Shown: positions 6,358-13,229 of the stretch, one piece after another | Position numbering within the stretch: the stretch's first letter is position 1 | How the letters are laid out: every line of letters starts with the position of its first letter | From: JBDIAR01 sp039812545 | Lineage (GTDB): Bacteria > Actinomycetota > Actinomycetes > Actinomycetales > Dermatophilaceae | Assembly (NCBI GenBank): GCA_039812545.1 | Contig: JBDIAR010000069.1 | Location: 1-16,720 of the forward strand | Direction: 5' to 3' | DNA: 16,720 nt | Notes under the pieces: generated by a model | What the model was told of the DNA's origin: nothing | The model's input: only the letters and a program-made list of their open reading frames with translations | Databases searched by the model: none | Translations under genes and position numbers: made by a program

Positions 6358-7962
6358 ATGGCACAGCCCATCGCGTTGCTCGACCTCGATCCGGCGACCA
6401 TGCGCTCGGCCCGGCGGCTCGCCCGCCGGGCCGGCGCGCCGGTCGTCAAGATCGCTCGGAGCCACACCACAGTCGCCGTCGAACGCGCCACGCTGCGCCT
6501 GGCGGGCCTCGGCGGGGCGGACCATGAGGGCGTCCCGTGGGTCAACCACCTCGTCGACGCCGTCCGCGCCGGGGTCGGACTCGAACACGGCGTCACGACA
6601 CCGGCATACGATGCCATCGCCCGCGGCGACCACCCGGATCTGCTGTCCCTGGCCCAGGCCTCGGCCCTCGGCCGGGCCGAGTTCCGGATCCCCGAGGGCA
6701 AGGCGGCGACCACCGCGCGCCGGCAGGCGCACCGGGCCGTCACCGCCGGGCTGCGCCAGATCGACAAGCAGCGCACCACCCGCGAACGGCTGATCGCGCG
6801 GATCGGCGACGCGCCCCGCAAGCCGTGGATCTACCTGATCGTCGCCACCGGCGACATCTACGAGGACATCCCACAGGCCCAGGCCGCGGCCCGCGGCGGC
6901 GCCGACGTCATCGCCGTCATCCGCTCGACCGGACAGTCCCTGCTCGACTACGTGCCCGACGGCGCGACTCGGGAGGGCTTCGCCGGGACGTATGCCACCC
7001 AGGAGAACTTCCGGCTGATGCGCGCCGCCCTCGACGACGTCAGTCGCGAACTCGGCCGGTACGTGCGCCTGACGAACTATGCGTCGGGCCTGTGTATGCC
7101 GGAGATCGCCGTTCTCGCCGGCCTGGAACGCCTCGACATGATGCTCAACGACTCGATGTACGGCATCTTGTTCCGCGACATCAACCCGATCCGCACCTTC
7201 GTGGACCAGCGGTTCGCCCGTCAGGTGCACGCCCGCGCCGGCATCATCATCAACACCGGCGAGGACAACTACCTCACGACGGCCGACGCCATCGAGGCGG
7301 CCCACACCGTCACCGTGAGCCAACTCCTCAACGAGTACTTCGGCAAGGAGGCCGGGCTGGAGGACTGGCAACTCGGTCTCGGGCACGCGTTCGAGATCAA
7401 CCCCGAGATCCCCGACAGCTTCCGGCTGGAGTTGGCGCACGCCCTCCTTGCGCGCACGCTGTTCCCGGATGCGCCGCTGAAGTGGATGCCGCCGACCAAG
7501 CACATGACGGGGGACGTGTTCCGCGGGTACCTGCTGGACGGGTTCTTCAACCTGGCCGGGGCCCTGACGAACCAGGGCATCCTGCTCGTCGGGATGATGA
7601 CCGAGGCCGTGGTCACCCCGTTCCTGTCCGACCGCGACCTGGCGCTGCGCAACGTCCGCTACGTGATGGACGCCGCGGGCGGGCTTGTCGAGGACTTCCA
7701 TCCGCCGCGCGACGGCGTGATCCAGACCCGGGCCCGCCTGGTCCTCGACGAGGCGGTCGACCTGTTGACCCGGATCGTGGACGAGAAGGCCCCCGGACCG
7801 GACGCCTACTCCGCCCCCCTGCTACGGGCCATCGCGGACGGGACCTTCGGGCTCACCCGCCGGCCACCGGATGCCGGCAAGGGACTCGACGGAGTCTTCC
7901 GGCGGGCACCGGCATACGACAATCCGGCCGTCACGATCCTGGACGGAGGCGAACCGCAATGA
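6358..7962 (+). CDS. kamD: D-lysine / beta-lysine 5,6-aminomutase, alpha subunit
   Basis: The 534-aa product is the large TIM-barrel subunit of the adenosylcobalamin- and PLP-dependent lysine 5,6-aminomutase, which moves the terminal amino group of beta-lysine to give 3,5-diaminohexanoate. Recognised segments include PWIYLIVATGDIYEDIPQAQ (about 156-175), ADVIAVIRSTGQSLLDYVP, LTNYASGLCMPEIAVLAG, MLNDSMYGILFRDINPIRTF, IINTGEDNYLTTADA and PPTKHMTGDVFRGY. These line the barrel mouth where B12 and PLP meet. Length fits the family (about 515-520). ATG 6358 has a near-ideal SD, AAGGAGGAG, ending three bases before it. The stop TGA overlaps the ATG of kamE in ATGA, so the two subunits are translationally coupled, as expected for a 1:1 complex. 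Confidence 0.95.
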   Translation: MAQPIALLDLDPATMRSARRLARRAGAPVVKIARSHTTVAVERATLRLAGLGGADHEGVPWVNHLVDAVRAGVGLEHGVTTPAYDAIARGDHPDLLSLAQASALGRAEFRIPEGKAATTARRQAHRAVTAGLRQIDKQRTTRERLIARIGDAPRKPWIYLIVATGDIYEDIPQAQAAARGGADVIAVIRSTGQSLLDYVPDGATREGFAGTYATQENFRLMRAALDDVSRELGRYVRLTNYASGLCMPEIAVLAGLERLDMMLNDSMYGILFRDINPIRTFVDQRFARQVHARAGIIINTGEDNYLTTADAIEAAHTVTVSQLLNEYFGKEAGLEDWQLGLGHAFEINPEIPDSFRLELAHALLARTLFPDAPLKWMPPTKHMTGDVFRGYLLDGFFNLAGALTNQGILLVGMMTEAVVTPFLSDRDLALRNVRYVMDAAGGLVEDFHPPRDGVIQTRARLVLDEAVDLLTRIVDEKAPGPDAYSAPLLRAIADGTFGLTRRPPDAGKGLDGVFRRAPAYDNPAVTILDGGEPQ

Positions 7963-8762
7963 CCTCGACACCGACAACCCCGGCGCCCACCGGTCGCGTG
8001 GTCCGGCCCTACGGGGACACCACCGGCGACGGCATGGTGCAAATGTCCTTCACCCTGCCGGTCCCGCACGACAAGCGGGCTGAGGGCGCGGCGCTCCAAC
8101 TGGCCGCCAAGATGGGGCTCGACCCGGCGATGCTCGTCCACGCCGCCCCGATCGGCCCGGACTTCACCTTCGTCGTCGTCTACGGCAGCGTGCGGCACGT
8201 CGTCGACCTCGACTCGGTGCCGGTCATCGAACGGGAGTACCCGCTGCTGCCACCCAAGGACGTCAACGCGGCCATCAAGAAGACGCTGCGCCGGCCCTAT
8301 GTGGTCGTCGGCGCGTGCATCGGCACGGACGCGCACACCGTTGGCATCGACGCGATCCTCAACATCAAGGGCTTCGCGGGCGAGAAGGGGCTGGAGTACT
8401 ACGGCCAGTTCAAGGTCGTCAACCTCGGCGCCCAGGTCGACGTCCCCACGCTCGTGGCCCGCAGCATCGGCGAACATGCCGACGCCGTGCTCGTCTCGCA
8501 GGTCGTCACCCAGAAGGACGCGCACATCCGCAACGTCAAGCAGATGACGGCGGCGTTCCGCGAGGCCTACCCGGCCGGCACGGTTCCACAGCTCGTCGCG
8601 GGCGGTCCGCGGTTCGACGAGTCGGCGGCCGCCGACCTCGGGGTGGACAAGATCTTCGGCCGCGGGACCACCCCGGGCGAAGTCGCCAGCTACCTCGTGC
8701 ACGCCATGTCCCAGCGACCGGCCGGCACCGCCGGCAAGACCAGTTCCAGGAGGACCCGATGA
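7959..8762 (+). CDS. kamE: Lysine 5,6-aminomutase, beta subunit (B12- and PLP-binding)
   Basis: The 267-aa product is the cobalamin-binding partner of KamD. The base-off/His-on B12 motif DxHxxG is present as DAHTVG, with Asp124 and cobalt-ligand His126. Lys137 (LNIKG) lies exactly 11 residues after His126, the spacing between His133 and the PLP Schiff-base Lys144 of the clostridial beta subunit, so both cofactor residues are intact. A dimerisation-type N-terminal region (about 10-105) precedes the Rossmann-like B12 domain, and the C-terminal VAGGPRF and DKIFGRGTTPGEVA are typical. ATG 7959 overlaps the kamD stop by four bases; its own stop overlaps the kal start in the same way. Activity needs adenosylcobalamin; no reactivase genes (kamB/kamC type) are in the window. 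Confidence 0.95.
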   Translation: MTSTPTTPAPTGRVVRPYGDTTGDGMVQMSFTLPVPHDKRAEGAALQLAAKMGLDPAMLVHAAPIGPDFTFVVVYGSVRHVVDLDSVPVIEREYPLLPPKDVNAAIKKTLRRPYVVVGACIGTDAHTVGIDAILNIKGFAGEKGLEYYGQFKVVNLGAQVDVPTLVARSIGEHADAVLVSQVVTQKDAHIRNVKQMTAAFREAYPAGTVPQLVAGGPRFDESAAADLGVDKIFGRGTTPGEVASYLVHAMSQRPAGTAGKTSSRRTR

Positions 8763-9193
8763 CAGCGCAGCCGGATTCCCCGACGGGCCCGCGGACGGCC
8801 GGCGACCCGGCCACCGATCCGCGGGTCGGAACGACCGTCCTGCACCGTCGGTACGTCCCCTACTCCCACGCCCACTACGCCGGCAACCTGGTCGACGGGG
8901 CGTACTCGCTCGCGGCCTTCGGCGATGTGGCGACCGAACTGTGCATCCGCACCGACGGCGACGAGGGCCTCTTCGCCTCGTACTCCGACGTCCAGTTCCG
9001 CGCTCCCGTGCGGGCCGGGGACATCATCGAGATCGAGGCCGTGCTCGTGCGGGCCGGGCGGCGCAGCCGGGAGATGGACTTCGCCGTCCGGGTCACCGCG
9101 CGGGCCGTACCGGACGGTGACGTCTCGGCGTCCCGCGAACTCGACCCGCCGCTGGTGGCCACCACCGCCCGCGGCGTCGTCGTCGTCCCCTGA
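8759..9193 (+). CDS. kal: 3-aminobutyryl-CoA ammonia-lyase (hotdog fold)
   Basis: The 144-aa product matches Kal: SHAHYAGNLVDGAYSLAAFG (about 33-52), GDVATELCIRTDGDEGLF, then V(Q)FRAPVRAGDIIE and SREMDFAV, and a C-terminal Val-rich end. Kal removes ammonia from L-3-aminobutyryl-CoA to give crotonyl-CoA, the last nitrogen-releasing step. About 20 residues of Ala/Pro/Asp-rich extension precede the hotdog domain. ATG 8759 has AGGAGG at 8748-8753 and overlaps the kamE stop (ATGA). It is the last gene of the operon; a U-tailed terminator follows. Out of context it could be called a generic hotdog thioesterase, but the VDGA..L..FGDVATEL pattern and the neighbours favour Kal. Confidence 0.92.
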   Translation: MTAQPDSPTGPRTAGDPATDPRVGTTVLHRRYVPYSHAHYAGNLVDGAYSLAAFGDVATELCIRTDGDEGLFASYSDVQFRAPVRAGDIIEIEAVLVRAGRRSREMDFAVRVTARAVPDGDVSASRELDPPLVATTARGVVVVP

Positions 9194-9230
9194 GCGCAGT
9201 GGGCGAGTGACGTCCATCACGTGAGATTGT

Positions 9231-9277
9231 CCGGGCGGTCCGCCGAACCTCATCGGCGGTCCGCCCGGTCGTCTTTT
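9231..9277 (+). terminator. Rho-independent terminator of the kdd-kamD-kamE-kal operon
   Basis: CCGGGCGGTCCGCCGA (9231-9246) and TCGGCGGTCCGCCCGG (9253-9268) pair over 16 positions with a single T-T mismatch and a six-base loop. TCGTCTTTT follows, ending at 9277. It begins 37 bp after the kal stop. It is the only terminator in the window with an obvious U-tract. Confidence 0.85.
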
Positions 9278-9430
9278 CCTGCCGTCCGGCTGGATCAAAT
9301 TCCACCGCTCGGTCGGGCCGTCCGGCGTGTTGCCACGACACGCCGTATGCCGGTGCGAAGGTCTGACCTCCGGGCGTCGGTGCCGCGGAGTCGTCCGCTG
9401 CTCGCACGGGCGGGACGGTCGAGCGACGTG

Positions 9431-9458
9431 TTGACAGGCTGTCCGTTTCGCGTATTTT
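9431..9458 (+). promoter_or_regulatory. Sigma70-like promoter, TTGACA - 16 bp - TATTTT
   Basis: A perfect -35 hexamer (9431-9436) is followed after 16 bp by TATTTT (9453-9458). Transcription would start near 9465, 274 bases before lnt. No ORF starts nearby, so it would make either a long structured lnt leader or a small RNA. Confidence 0.5.
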
Positions 9459-9607
9459 CTTGGATGTTGTCCAACTCGGACATCGGTTGTCGTCTCGTGA
9501 TCCTTGTAGGGGTTCGGGCCCGGAAGCCGACGACGACGCGCGCGCGCCGCCGTCGGGAAACCAGCTTCGTCGGGGCGTCTGTGCGGGAGTGGCGTCACGA
9601 CAACCGA

Positions 9608-9710
9608 GTGGGGCGGGCGAACTCGCGGCACCCAGTAGAAAACGGTACGGACCCCGGCAGCCGGCCTGGTCCGAAGCCGGCCCCAACGGTGCCGCGAGTT
9701 CGCATCCCAC
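9608..9710. repeat. Long inverted repeat enclosing GC-rich hairpins
   Basis: GCGAACTCGCGGCACC (9617-9632) is the exact reverse complement of 9688-9703. Beyond a small internal loop, GTGGG (9608-9612) pairs with CCCAC (9706-9710). The 55 bases inside contain GGACC/GGTCC (9649-9653 with 9668-9672) and repeated GCCGGC. The stem would be a stable RNA fold, ending about 28 bp before the lnt start. It is not a tRNA: no cloverleaf forms and the TTCGCAT segment lacks the conserved T-loop A. Function unknown. Confidence 0.7.
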
Positions 9711-9738
9711 CGGCGTTCGCCGCTTATCGTTGCCTACC

Positions 9739-11412
9739 GTGACCACCGAACCGTCCGCGACGGACCGCCGGGCAGCCGGTGAGCCCCGACGACGGACCGG
9801 CCGGGTGCGGGGGGAACCGGTCGCACGGCTGGCGGCCGCCCTGGCGTCCGGCGTGGCGTTGAGCCTCTCCTTTCCCAATCACGACCTGTGGTACCTCGCC
9901 CCGGTGTCGGTGGCGATCCTGGCCCTGGCGACGTGCGGGGTCCGAGCCCGGTTCGGGGCTCTCCTGGGCTTCGTCGCGGGCATGGCCGGGTTCCTGCCGA
10001 CGCTGTCCTGGGCGGCGGCATACCTCAGCGCCCTACCCTGGGTGGCCCTCTCCGCCGTCGAGTCGCTCTACGTCGCCGCCATGGCCGCAGTTGTGGCCGC
10101 CCTCCAGGCCGGGCGTGGCGGGCGACCCCACCGGGTGCGTCCGGGCGTGGTCGTCGCCGCGTGGATGGCCCAGGAGTTCGCCCGATCCCGAACCCCGTAC
10201 GGCGGATTCCCGTGGGCCCGGCTGGCGTTCTCGCAGGCCGACGGACCCTTGGCCCGGTATGCCGTCCTCGCCGGAGCTCCGGGCGTGACCTTCGCGGTGG
10301 CCCTCCTCGGTGGCCTGCTGGCCGCCGTCGTGCACCGTATGCGGAGCCGTCCGACCACCGGATCGGCCCGCTCCGTCGGACTCGCCCGGGTCGGGGGCCG
10401 TCGGGTCCTCTACCCGGCGGTCGGTGCCGTCGTCCTGGTCGTGCTCGCGCCGGTCACCCCGGTCGCGACCTTGGCCGTGATCGGGCGGGCCGACATCGTC
10501 GCCGTCCAAGGCGATGTCCCCGAACCCGGACTGGACTTCAACGCCGAGCGGCGCGCGGTCTTGGACAACCACGTCCGAGGGACCGTCGCCGAAGCCGATC
10601 GGCGCACCCGAGAGGGCCTCCCGCCACCGGATCTCGTGGTGTGGCCGGAGAACTCCTCGGACATCGACCCCCGCCGCAACGCCGACGCCGCCGCAGCCAT
10701 CGCCGGCGCGGTGCGGGCGATCCGGGCACCCGTCCTGGTCGGCACGCTGTCCGAACAGCCCCGCCTGGAAAACGTCAGTCAGCTGTACCTGCCCGGTGGC
10801 ACGGCACCGGCCCAGACCTATGCCAAACGCCACCCCGCCCCGTTCGCGGAGTACATCCCGAACCGGGCCTTCTGGCGCATCTTCTCCACCGAGGTCGACC
10901 TCCTGCGCCACGACTTCTCCGCCGGCGACCGGGTCGGGATCTTCCAGGTCCCCACCCGCTCCGTCCCCACCTCGTCGACGGGCACCATGGCGGTGGGCGA
11001 TCTGATCTGTTTCGAAGTGGCATACGACGATCTCACGGCGGATCTGGTGGCCGCCGGCGCGCAGGTCGTCGTCGTGCAGACCAACAACGCGACCTTCGGG
11101 TTCACCGCCGAGTCCGCCCAACAGCTGGCCATCTCCCGGATTCGCGCGATCGAGACCGGCCGCACAATCGTGCACGTCTCGACCGTCGGTTTGTCCGGCT
11201 TCGTCACCCCGGACGGCGCCGTCCACGAGCAAACCGAACTCTTCGAACCGGCGACGCGCACCCGCATCGTCGACCTCGTGACCGGGCAGACACCGGCTCA
11301 ACGACTGGGGGAGTGGCCCGATCGACTGGCCCTGCTCGTCCTGACCGCCGCCGCGGCTCAGGCCCTGCGATCCCGCCGGCGGTCCCGGACGGGCATCCGC
11401 CGAATGGGATAA
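9739..11412 (+). CDS. lnt: Apolipoprotein N-acyltransferase
   Basis: The 557-aa membrane enzyme adds the third acyl chain to the N-terminal cysteine of lipoproteins. Residues about 30-245 hold roughly seven to eight hydrophobic segments (for example 31-45, 52-67, 73-97, 103-123, 136-147, 174-198, 227-247) with the conserved GGFPWARLAFSQ at 155-166. The C-terminal nitrilase/CN-hydrolase domain (about 250-515) carries the triad Glu304 (VVWPENS), Lys363 (YAKRHPAPFAEY) and Cys424 (LICFEVAYD). GTG 9739 is chosen because homology begins soon after it and TATCGT (9725-9730) would give an almost leaderless transcript; there is no SD. A frame open back to 9460 has no lipoprotein-acyltransferase-like sequence. 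It precedes ppm1 by 35 bp, a pairing known in mycobacteria, where the two activities are fused or adjacent. Confidence 0.92.
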   Translation: MTTEPSATDRRAAGEPRRRTGRVRGEPVARLAAALASGVALSLSFPNHDLWYLAPVSVAILALATCGVRARFGALLGFVAGMAGFLPTLSWAAAYLSALPWVALSAVESLYVAAMAAVVAALQAGRGGRPHRVRPGVVVAAWMAQEFARSRTPYGGFPWARLAFSQADGPLARYAVLAGAPGVTFAVALLGGLLAAVVHRMRSRPTTGSARSVGLARVGGRRVLYPAVGAVVLVVLAPVTPVATLAVIGRADIVAVQGDVPEPGLDFNAERRAVLDNHVRGTVAEADRRTREGLPPPDLVVWPENSSDIDPRRNADAAAAIAGAVRAIRAPVLVGTLSEQPRLENVSQLYLPGGTAPAQTYAKRHPAPFAEYIPNRAFWRIFSTEVDLLRHDFSAGDRVGIFQVPTRSVPTSSTGTMAVGDLICFEVAYDDLTADLVAAGAQVVVVQTNNATFGFTAESAQQLAISRIRAIETGRTIVHVSTVGLSGFVTPDGAVHEQTELFEPATRTRIVDLVTGQTPAQRLGEWPDRLALLVLTAAAAQALRSRRRSRTGIRRMG

Positions 11413-11447
11413 TCGCTCTCGTCGCTGGTCGAACCGGGAGGTACGTG

Positions 11448-12239
11448 ATGTCGCAGGACCAGTCCCAGCACGCGTTGGGACGCGTCGTCGTGCTCATCCC
11501 GACCTACAACGAACGACTGACCCTGCCGTCGGCCGTCGAGCGGCTGCGCCGATCCTGTCCGGACATCGACGTCCTGATCCTGGAGGACAACTCCCCGGAC
11601 GGCACCGGCGAGGTGGCCGACGCGCTCGCCGAGCACGACCCCCGGGTCCGGGTCATCCACCGCCCCGGCAAGGAGGGCCTCGGCACGGCATACCTCGCCG
11701 GTTTTCGGATCGCCCTGGACGAGGGGTACGACGTCATCGTCGAGATGGACGCCGACGGGTCGCACCAACCCGAACAATTGCCGCGGCTGCTGGACGCCCT
11801 CCACGACGCCGACCTGGTCATCGGGTCGCGGTGGATCAAGGGCGGGTCGGTCGTCAACTGGCCGCTGCACCGCAAGGCGCTGTCGGTGGGTGGGAACCTG
11901 TACATCAAGGTGCTGCTCGGTATGCCGGTCAACGACGCCACCGCGGGCTTCCGGGCGTACCGGGCCTCGGCCCTGCGGGCCGTCGACCTGAACGCGGTGG
12001 AGTCGTACGGCTATTGCTTCCAAGCCGACCTGACCCGGCGCGTCGTCGCGGCCGGGCTCAGGGTCGTCGAGGTGCCCATCGAGTTCGTCGAGCGCGAACT
12101 CGGGGAATCCAAAATGAACGGCGACATCGCCCGCGAATCGCTGCGCAACATCACCCGATGGGGGATCGCGCACCGTCGCGGGCAGCTTCGGGCGACGGCG
12201 CGGCGCCTCACCCCGGCCGAGCGATGGCACCGGCCATGA
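11448..12239 (+). CDS. ppm1: Polyprenyl-phosphate mannosyltransferase (dolichyl-phosphate mannose synthase type)
   Basis: The 263-aa family-2 glycosyltransferase transfers mannose from GDP-mannose to polyprenyl phosphate on the cytoplasmic membrane face, supplying lipid-linked mannose for protein mannosylation and lipoglycans. Motifs: IPTYNE (17-22), LEDNSPDGTGE (45-55), the metal-binding DAD in EMDADGSHQPE (99-109), DLVIGSRWIKGG (122-133) and NDATAGFRAYR (162-172). No C-terminal membrane domain follows, as in other soluble-type bacterial DPM synthases. ATG 11448 has GGGAGG at 11436-11441; GTG 11445 directly before it is an alternative. GATAAT (11408-11413) overlaps the lnt stop and could be an internal -10, but no -35 is visible. 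Its stop overlaps the fxsA start in ATGA. Confidence 0.92.
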   Translation: MSQDQSQHALGRVVVLIPTYNERLTLPSAVERLRRSCPDIDVLILEDNSPDGTGEVADALAEHDPRVRVIHRPGKEGLGTAYLAGFRIALDEGYDVIVEMDADGSHQPEQLPRLLDALHDADLVIGSRWIKGGSVVNWPLHRKALSVGGNLYIKVLLGMPVNDATAGFRAYRASALRAVDLNAVESYGYCFQADLTRRVVAAGLRVVEVPIEFVERELGESKMNGDIARESLRNITRWGIAHRRGQLRATARRLTPAERWHRP

Positions 12240-12721
12240 GCACCGGGGCGGGCCCCGTTCGCCGGCGGCCGCGGCGGTGGCCGTGGGTCGTCTTCGTGCT
12301 GGTCCTGGTCGTGCCCGTGGTGGAGATCGCCACGATCATCTCGGTGGGCCGGGTCATCGGCGCCTGGCCGACGGTGGCGCTGCTGTTGGCCGAGTCCTTC
12401 CTCGGCGCGTGGCTGGTCAAACGCGAGGGTTTGCGGACCTGGACCGCGTTGCAGCAGGCGCTGTCCGCGGGACGGGCGCCCTCACGGGAGTTGGCCGATG
12501 CCTCGCTGGTCCTCGTCGGGGGCACGCTGTTGATGACGCCCGGTTTCCTCAGCGACGTGGTCGGGTTCGTGCTGCTCGCGCCGCCGACCCGGCCGCTGGC
12601 CCGTCGCCTGTTACAGGCCGTCATCGCCCGCCGACTGCTGCGGTCCGACCTGATCGCCGACATGACATCGCCCCCGCCGCGGTCCGGCGAGGGCGATGTC
12701 ATCGAAGGAGAGGTGCTCTAG
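12236..12721 (+). CDS. fxsA: FxsA-family membrane protein
   Basis: The 161-aa product matches FxsA: a short basic N terminus, a first membrane segment with the conserved PVVEIATIISVGRVIGAWPT (about 25-44), a second hydrophobic stretch LLLAESFLGAWLV, an amphipathic middle with REGLRTW, then TLLMTPGFLSDVVGFVLLAPPTR, the most conserved part of the family. FxsA in E. coli affects phage T7 exclusion by the F plasmid; its cell role is not known. ATG 12236 is favoured over ATG 12224 because it forms the ATGA overlap with ppm1. The last 20 codons contain a large hairpin, and the TAG stop (12719-12721) overlaps the stop of rbpA on the other strand. Follows lnt-ppm1 as the third gene. Confidence 0.88.
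   Translation: MSTGAGPVRRRPRRWPWVVFVLVLVVPVVEIATIISVGRVIGAWPTVALLLAESFLGAWLVKREGLRTWTALQQALSAGRAPSRELADASLVLVGGTLLMTPGFLSDVVGFVLLAPPTRPLARRLLQAVIARRLLRSDLIADMTSPPPRSGEGDVIEGEVL
12662..12702. terminator. Intragenic hairpin at the fxsA 3' end, likely bidirectional terminator
   Basis: ATGACATCGCCC (12662-12673) pairs perfectly with GGGCGATGTCAT (12691-12702); after one C-A mismatch CGCCG (12675-12679) pairs with CGGCG (12685-12689) around CGGTC. The 17-bp stem lies wholly inside fxsA codons, 15 bp past the rbpA stop, so it is where an rbpA transcript would end. No U-tract on either side. Confidence 0.6.
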
Positions 12722-13077
12722 GCGGAGCGCTTGTCGTCCACCTTCTCGCCGCGTGAGGCGCGCAGGAAGGTCAACCGCTCCTGCAGCAGTTCCTCGAGCT
12801 CCGGGATGGACCGGCGCTCGATGAGCATGTCCCAGTGGGTGCGCGGCGGCCGGACCGCCTTCGCGATGGGCGCGGGCCCGTCCAGGAGCCGGGCGGGGGT
12901 GCCGCAGCGGCATTCCCATTCCGCGGGGACGTCGGCCTCGATGCTGAACGGGAGCTCGGTCCGGTGGCCCGACGGGCAGATGTAGACGACGAGCTGGCGT
13001 TCGCTGGGAACGACGTTCTCCTCGGACTCCATGCTCAGGGCGCCCAGTCGGCTGCCCCGCAGTGAACGATCGGCCAT
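12718..13077 (-). CDS. rbpA: RNA polymerase-binding protein RbpA
   Basis: The 119-aa product binds RNA polymerase and the principal sigma factor and stabilises open complexes, an actinobacteria-specific role. MADRSLRGSRLGA is the canonical N terminus. The central zinc-type core has Cys34 and His38 (CPSGH) and Cys56 and Cys58 (CRC), the same positions as in Streptomyces RbpA. The sigma-interaction domain follows with PPRTHWDMLIERRSIPELEE (about 78-97) and a helical LLQERLTFLRASRG. ATG 13077 is set by the conserved start and by GGGAGG (13089-13094) 11 bases upstream; the frame is open further upstream but without homology. Its TAG stop (12718-12720) overlaps the fxsA stop. It probably has its own promoter in 13078-13227. 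Confidence 0.95.
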   Translation of the reverse strand: MADRSLRGSRLGALSMESEENVVPSERQLVVYICPSGHRTELPFSIEADVPAEWECRCGTPARLLDGPAPIAKAVRPPRTHWDMLIERRSIPELEELLQERLTFLRASRGEKVDDKRSA

Positions 13078-13137
13078 GTCGTGTGAATCCTCCCGAGTAG
13101 CGGAGCCGGGTCTCGACTCCTGCCTGTCTGACGTATT

Positions 13138-13164
13138 AACGACCACAAACGTTTCAGTTGTTCC
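13138..13164 (-). promoter_or_regulatory. Possible sigR-like promoter of rbpA
   Basis: On the minus strand GGAAC (13160-13164), 19 bp and GTT (13138-13140) resemble the Streptomyces SigR consensus GGAAT-N18/19-GTT with one mismatch. In Streptomyces rbpA is known to be in the SigR thiol-stress regulon. TSS would be near 13130, about 50 bases before the start codon. Speculative, because the motif is short. Confidence 0.35.
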
Positions 13165-13210
13165 AAGATTCGAGACAATTCCGTGATCTTGTTGCGAGCC
13201 GGGGCCACCC

Positions 13211-13229
13211 GAGGGCACCACAGGCCCTC
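13211..13229 (-). terminator. Short hairpin at the end of the MFS gene
   Basis: GAGGGC (13211-13216) and GCCCTC (13224-13229) form a 6-bp stem with a 7-base loop overlapping the stop codon of the transporter gene. No U-tract. It could separate the MFS transcript from rbpA downstream. Confidence 0.35.

Larger units (their letters stand above)
9194..9738. other. 545-bp intergenic region between the lysine operon and lnt
   Basis: No convincing gene. It holds, in order: the palindrome TCACGTGA (9217-9224); the operon terminator (9231-9277); a copy of GTATGCC (9345-9351); a well-formed sigma70-like promoter (9431-9458); a small hairpin TGTCC/GGACA (9468-9482) at the predicted transcript 5' end; and a long inverted repeat (9608-9710) enclosing further GC-rich hairpins. 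These are listed separately where supported. Confidence 0.6.

Noticed and set aside
9295..9483. 62-aa minus-strand ORF beginning MSELDNIQEN
   Set aside because: The first 15 residues look protein-like but no SD is well placed, and the rest is Arg-rich shadow sequence across the intergenic region.
9608..9710. tRNA-like gene (GAGTTCGCATCCC resembles a T-arm; a shadow frame reads RVRIPP)
   Set aside because: The T-loop lacks the conserved A, the T-stem does not pair, and no D or anticodon arm forms; the sequence is explained by the long inverted repeat.
9221..9742. 173-aa plus-strand ORF between kal and lnt
   Set aside because: Runs through the terminator and structured repeat; composition is not protein-like and there is no SD.
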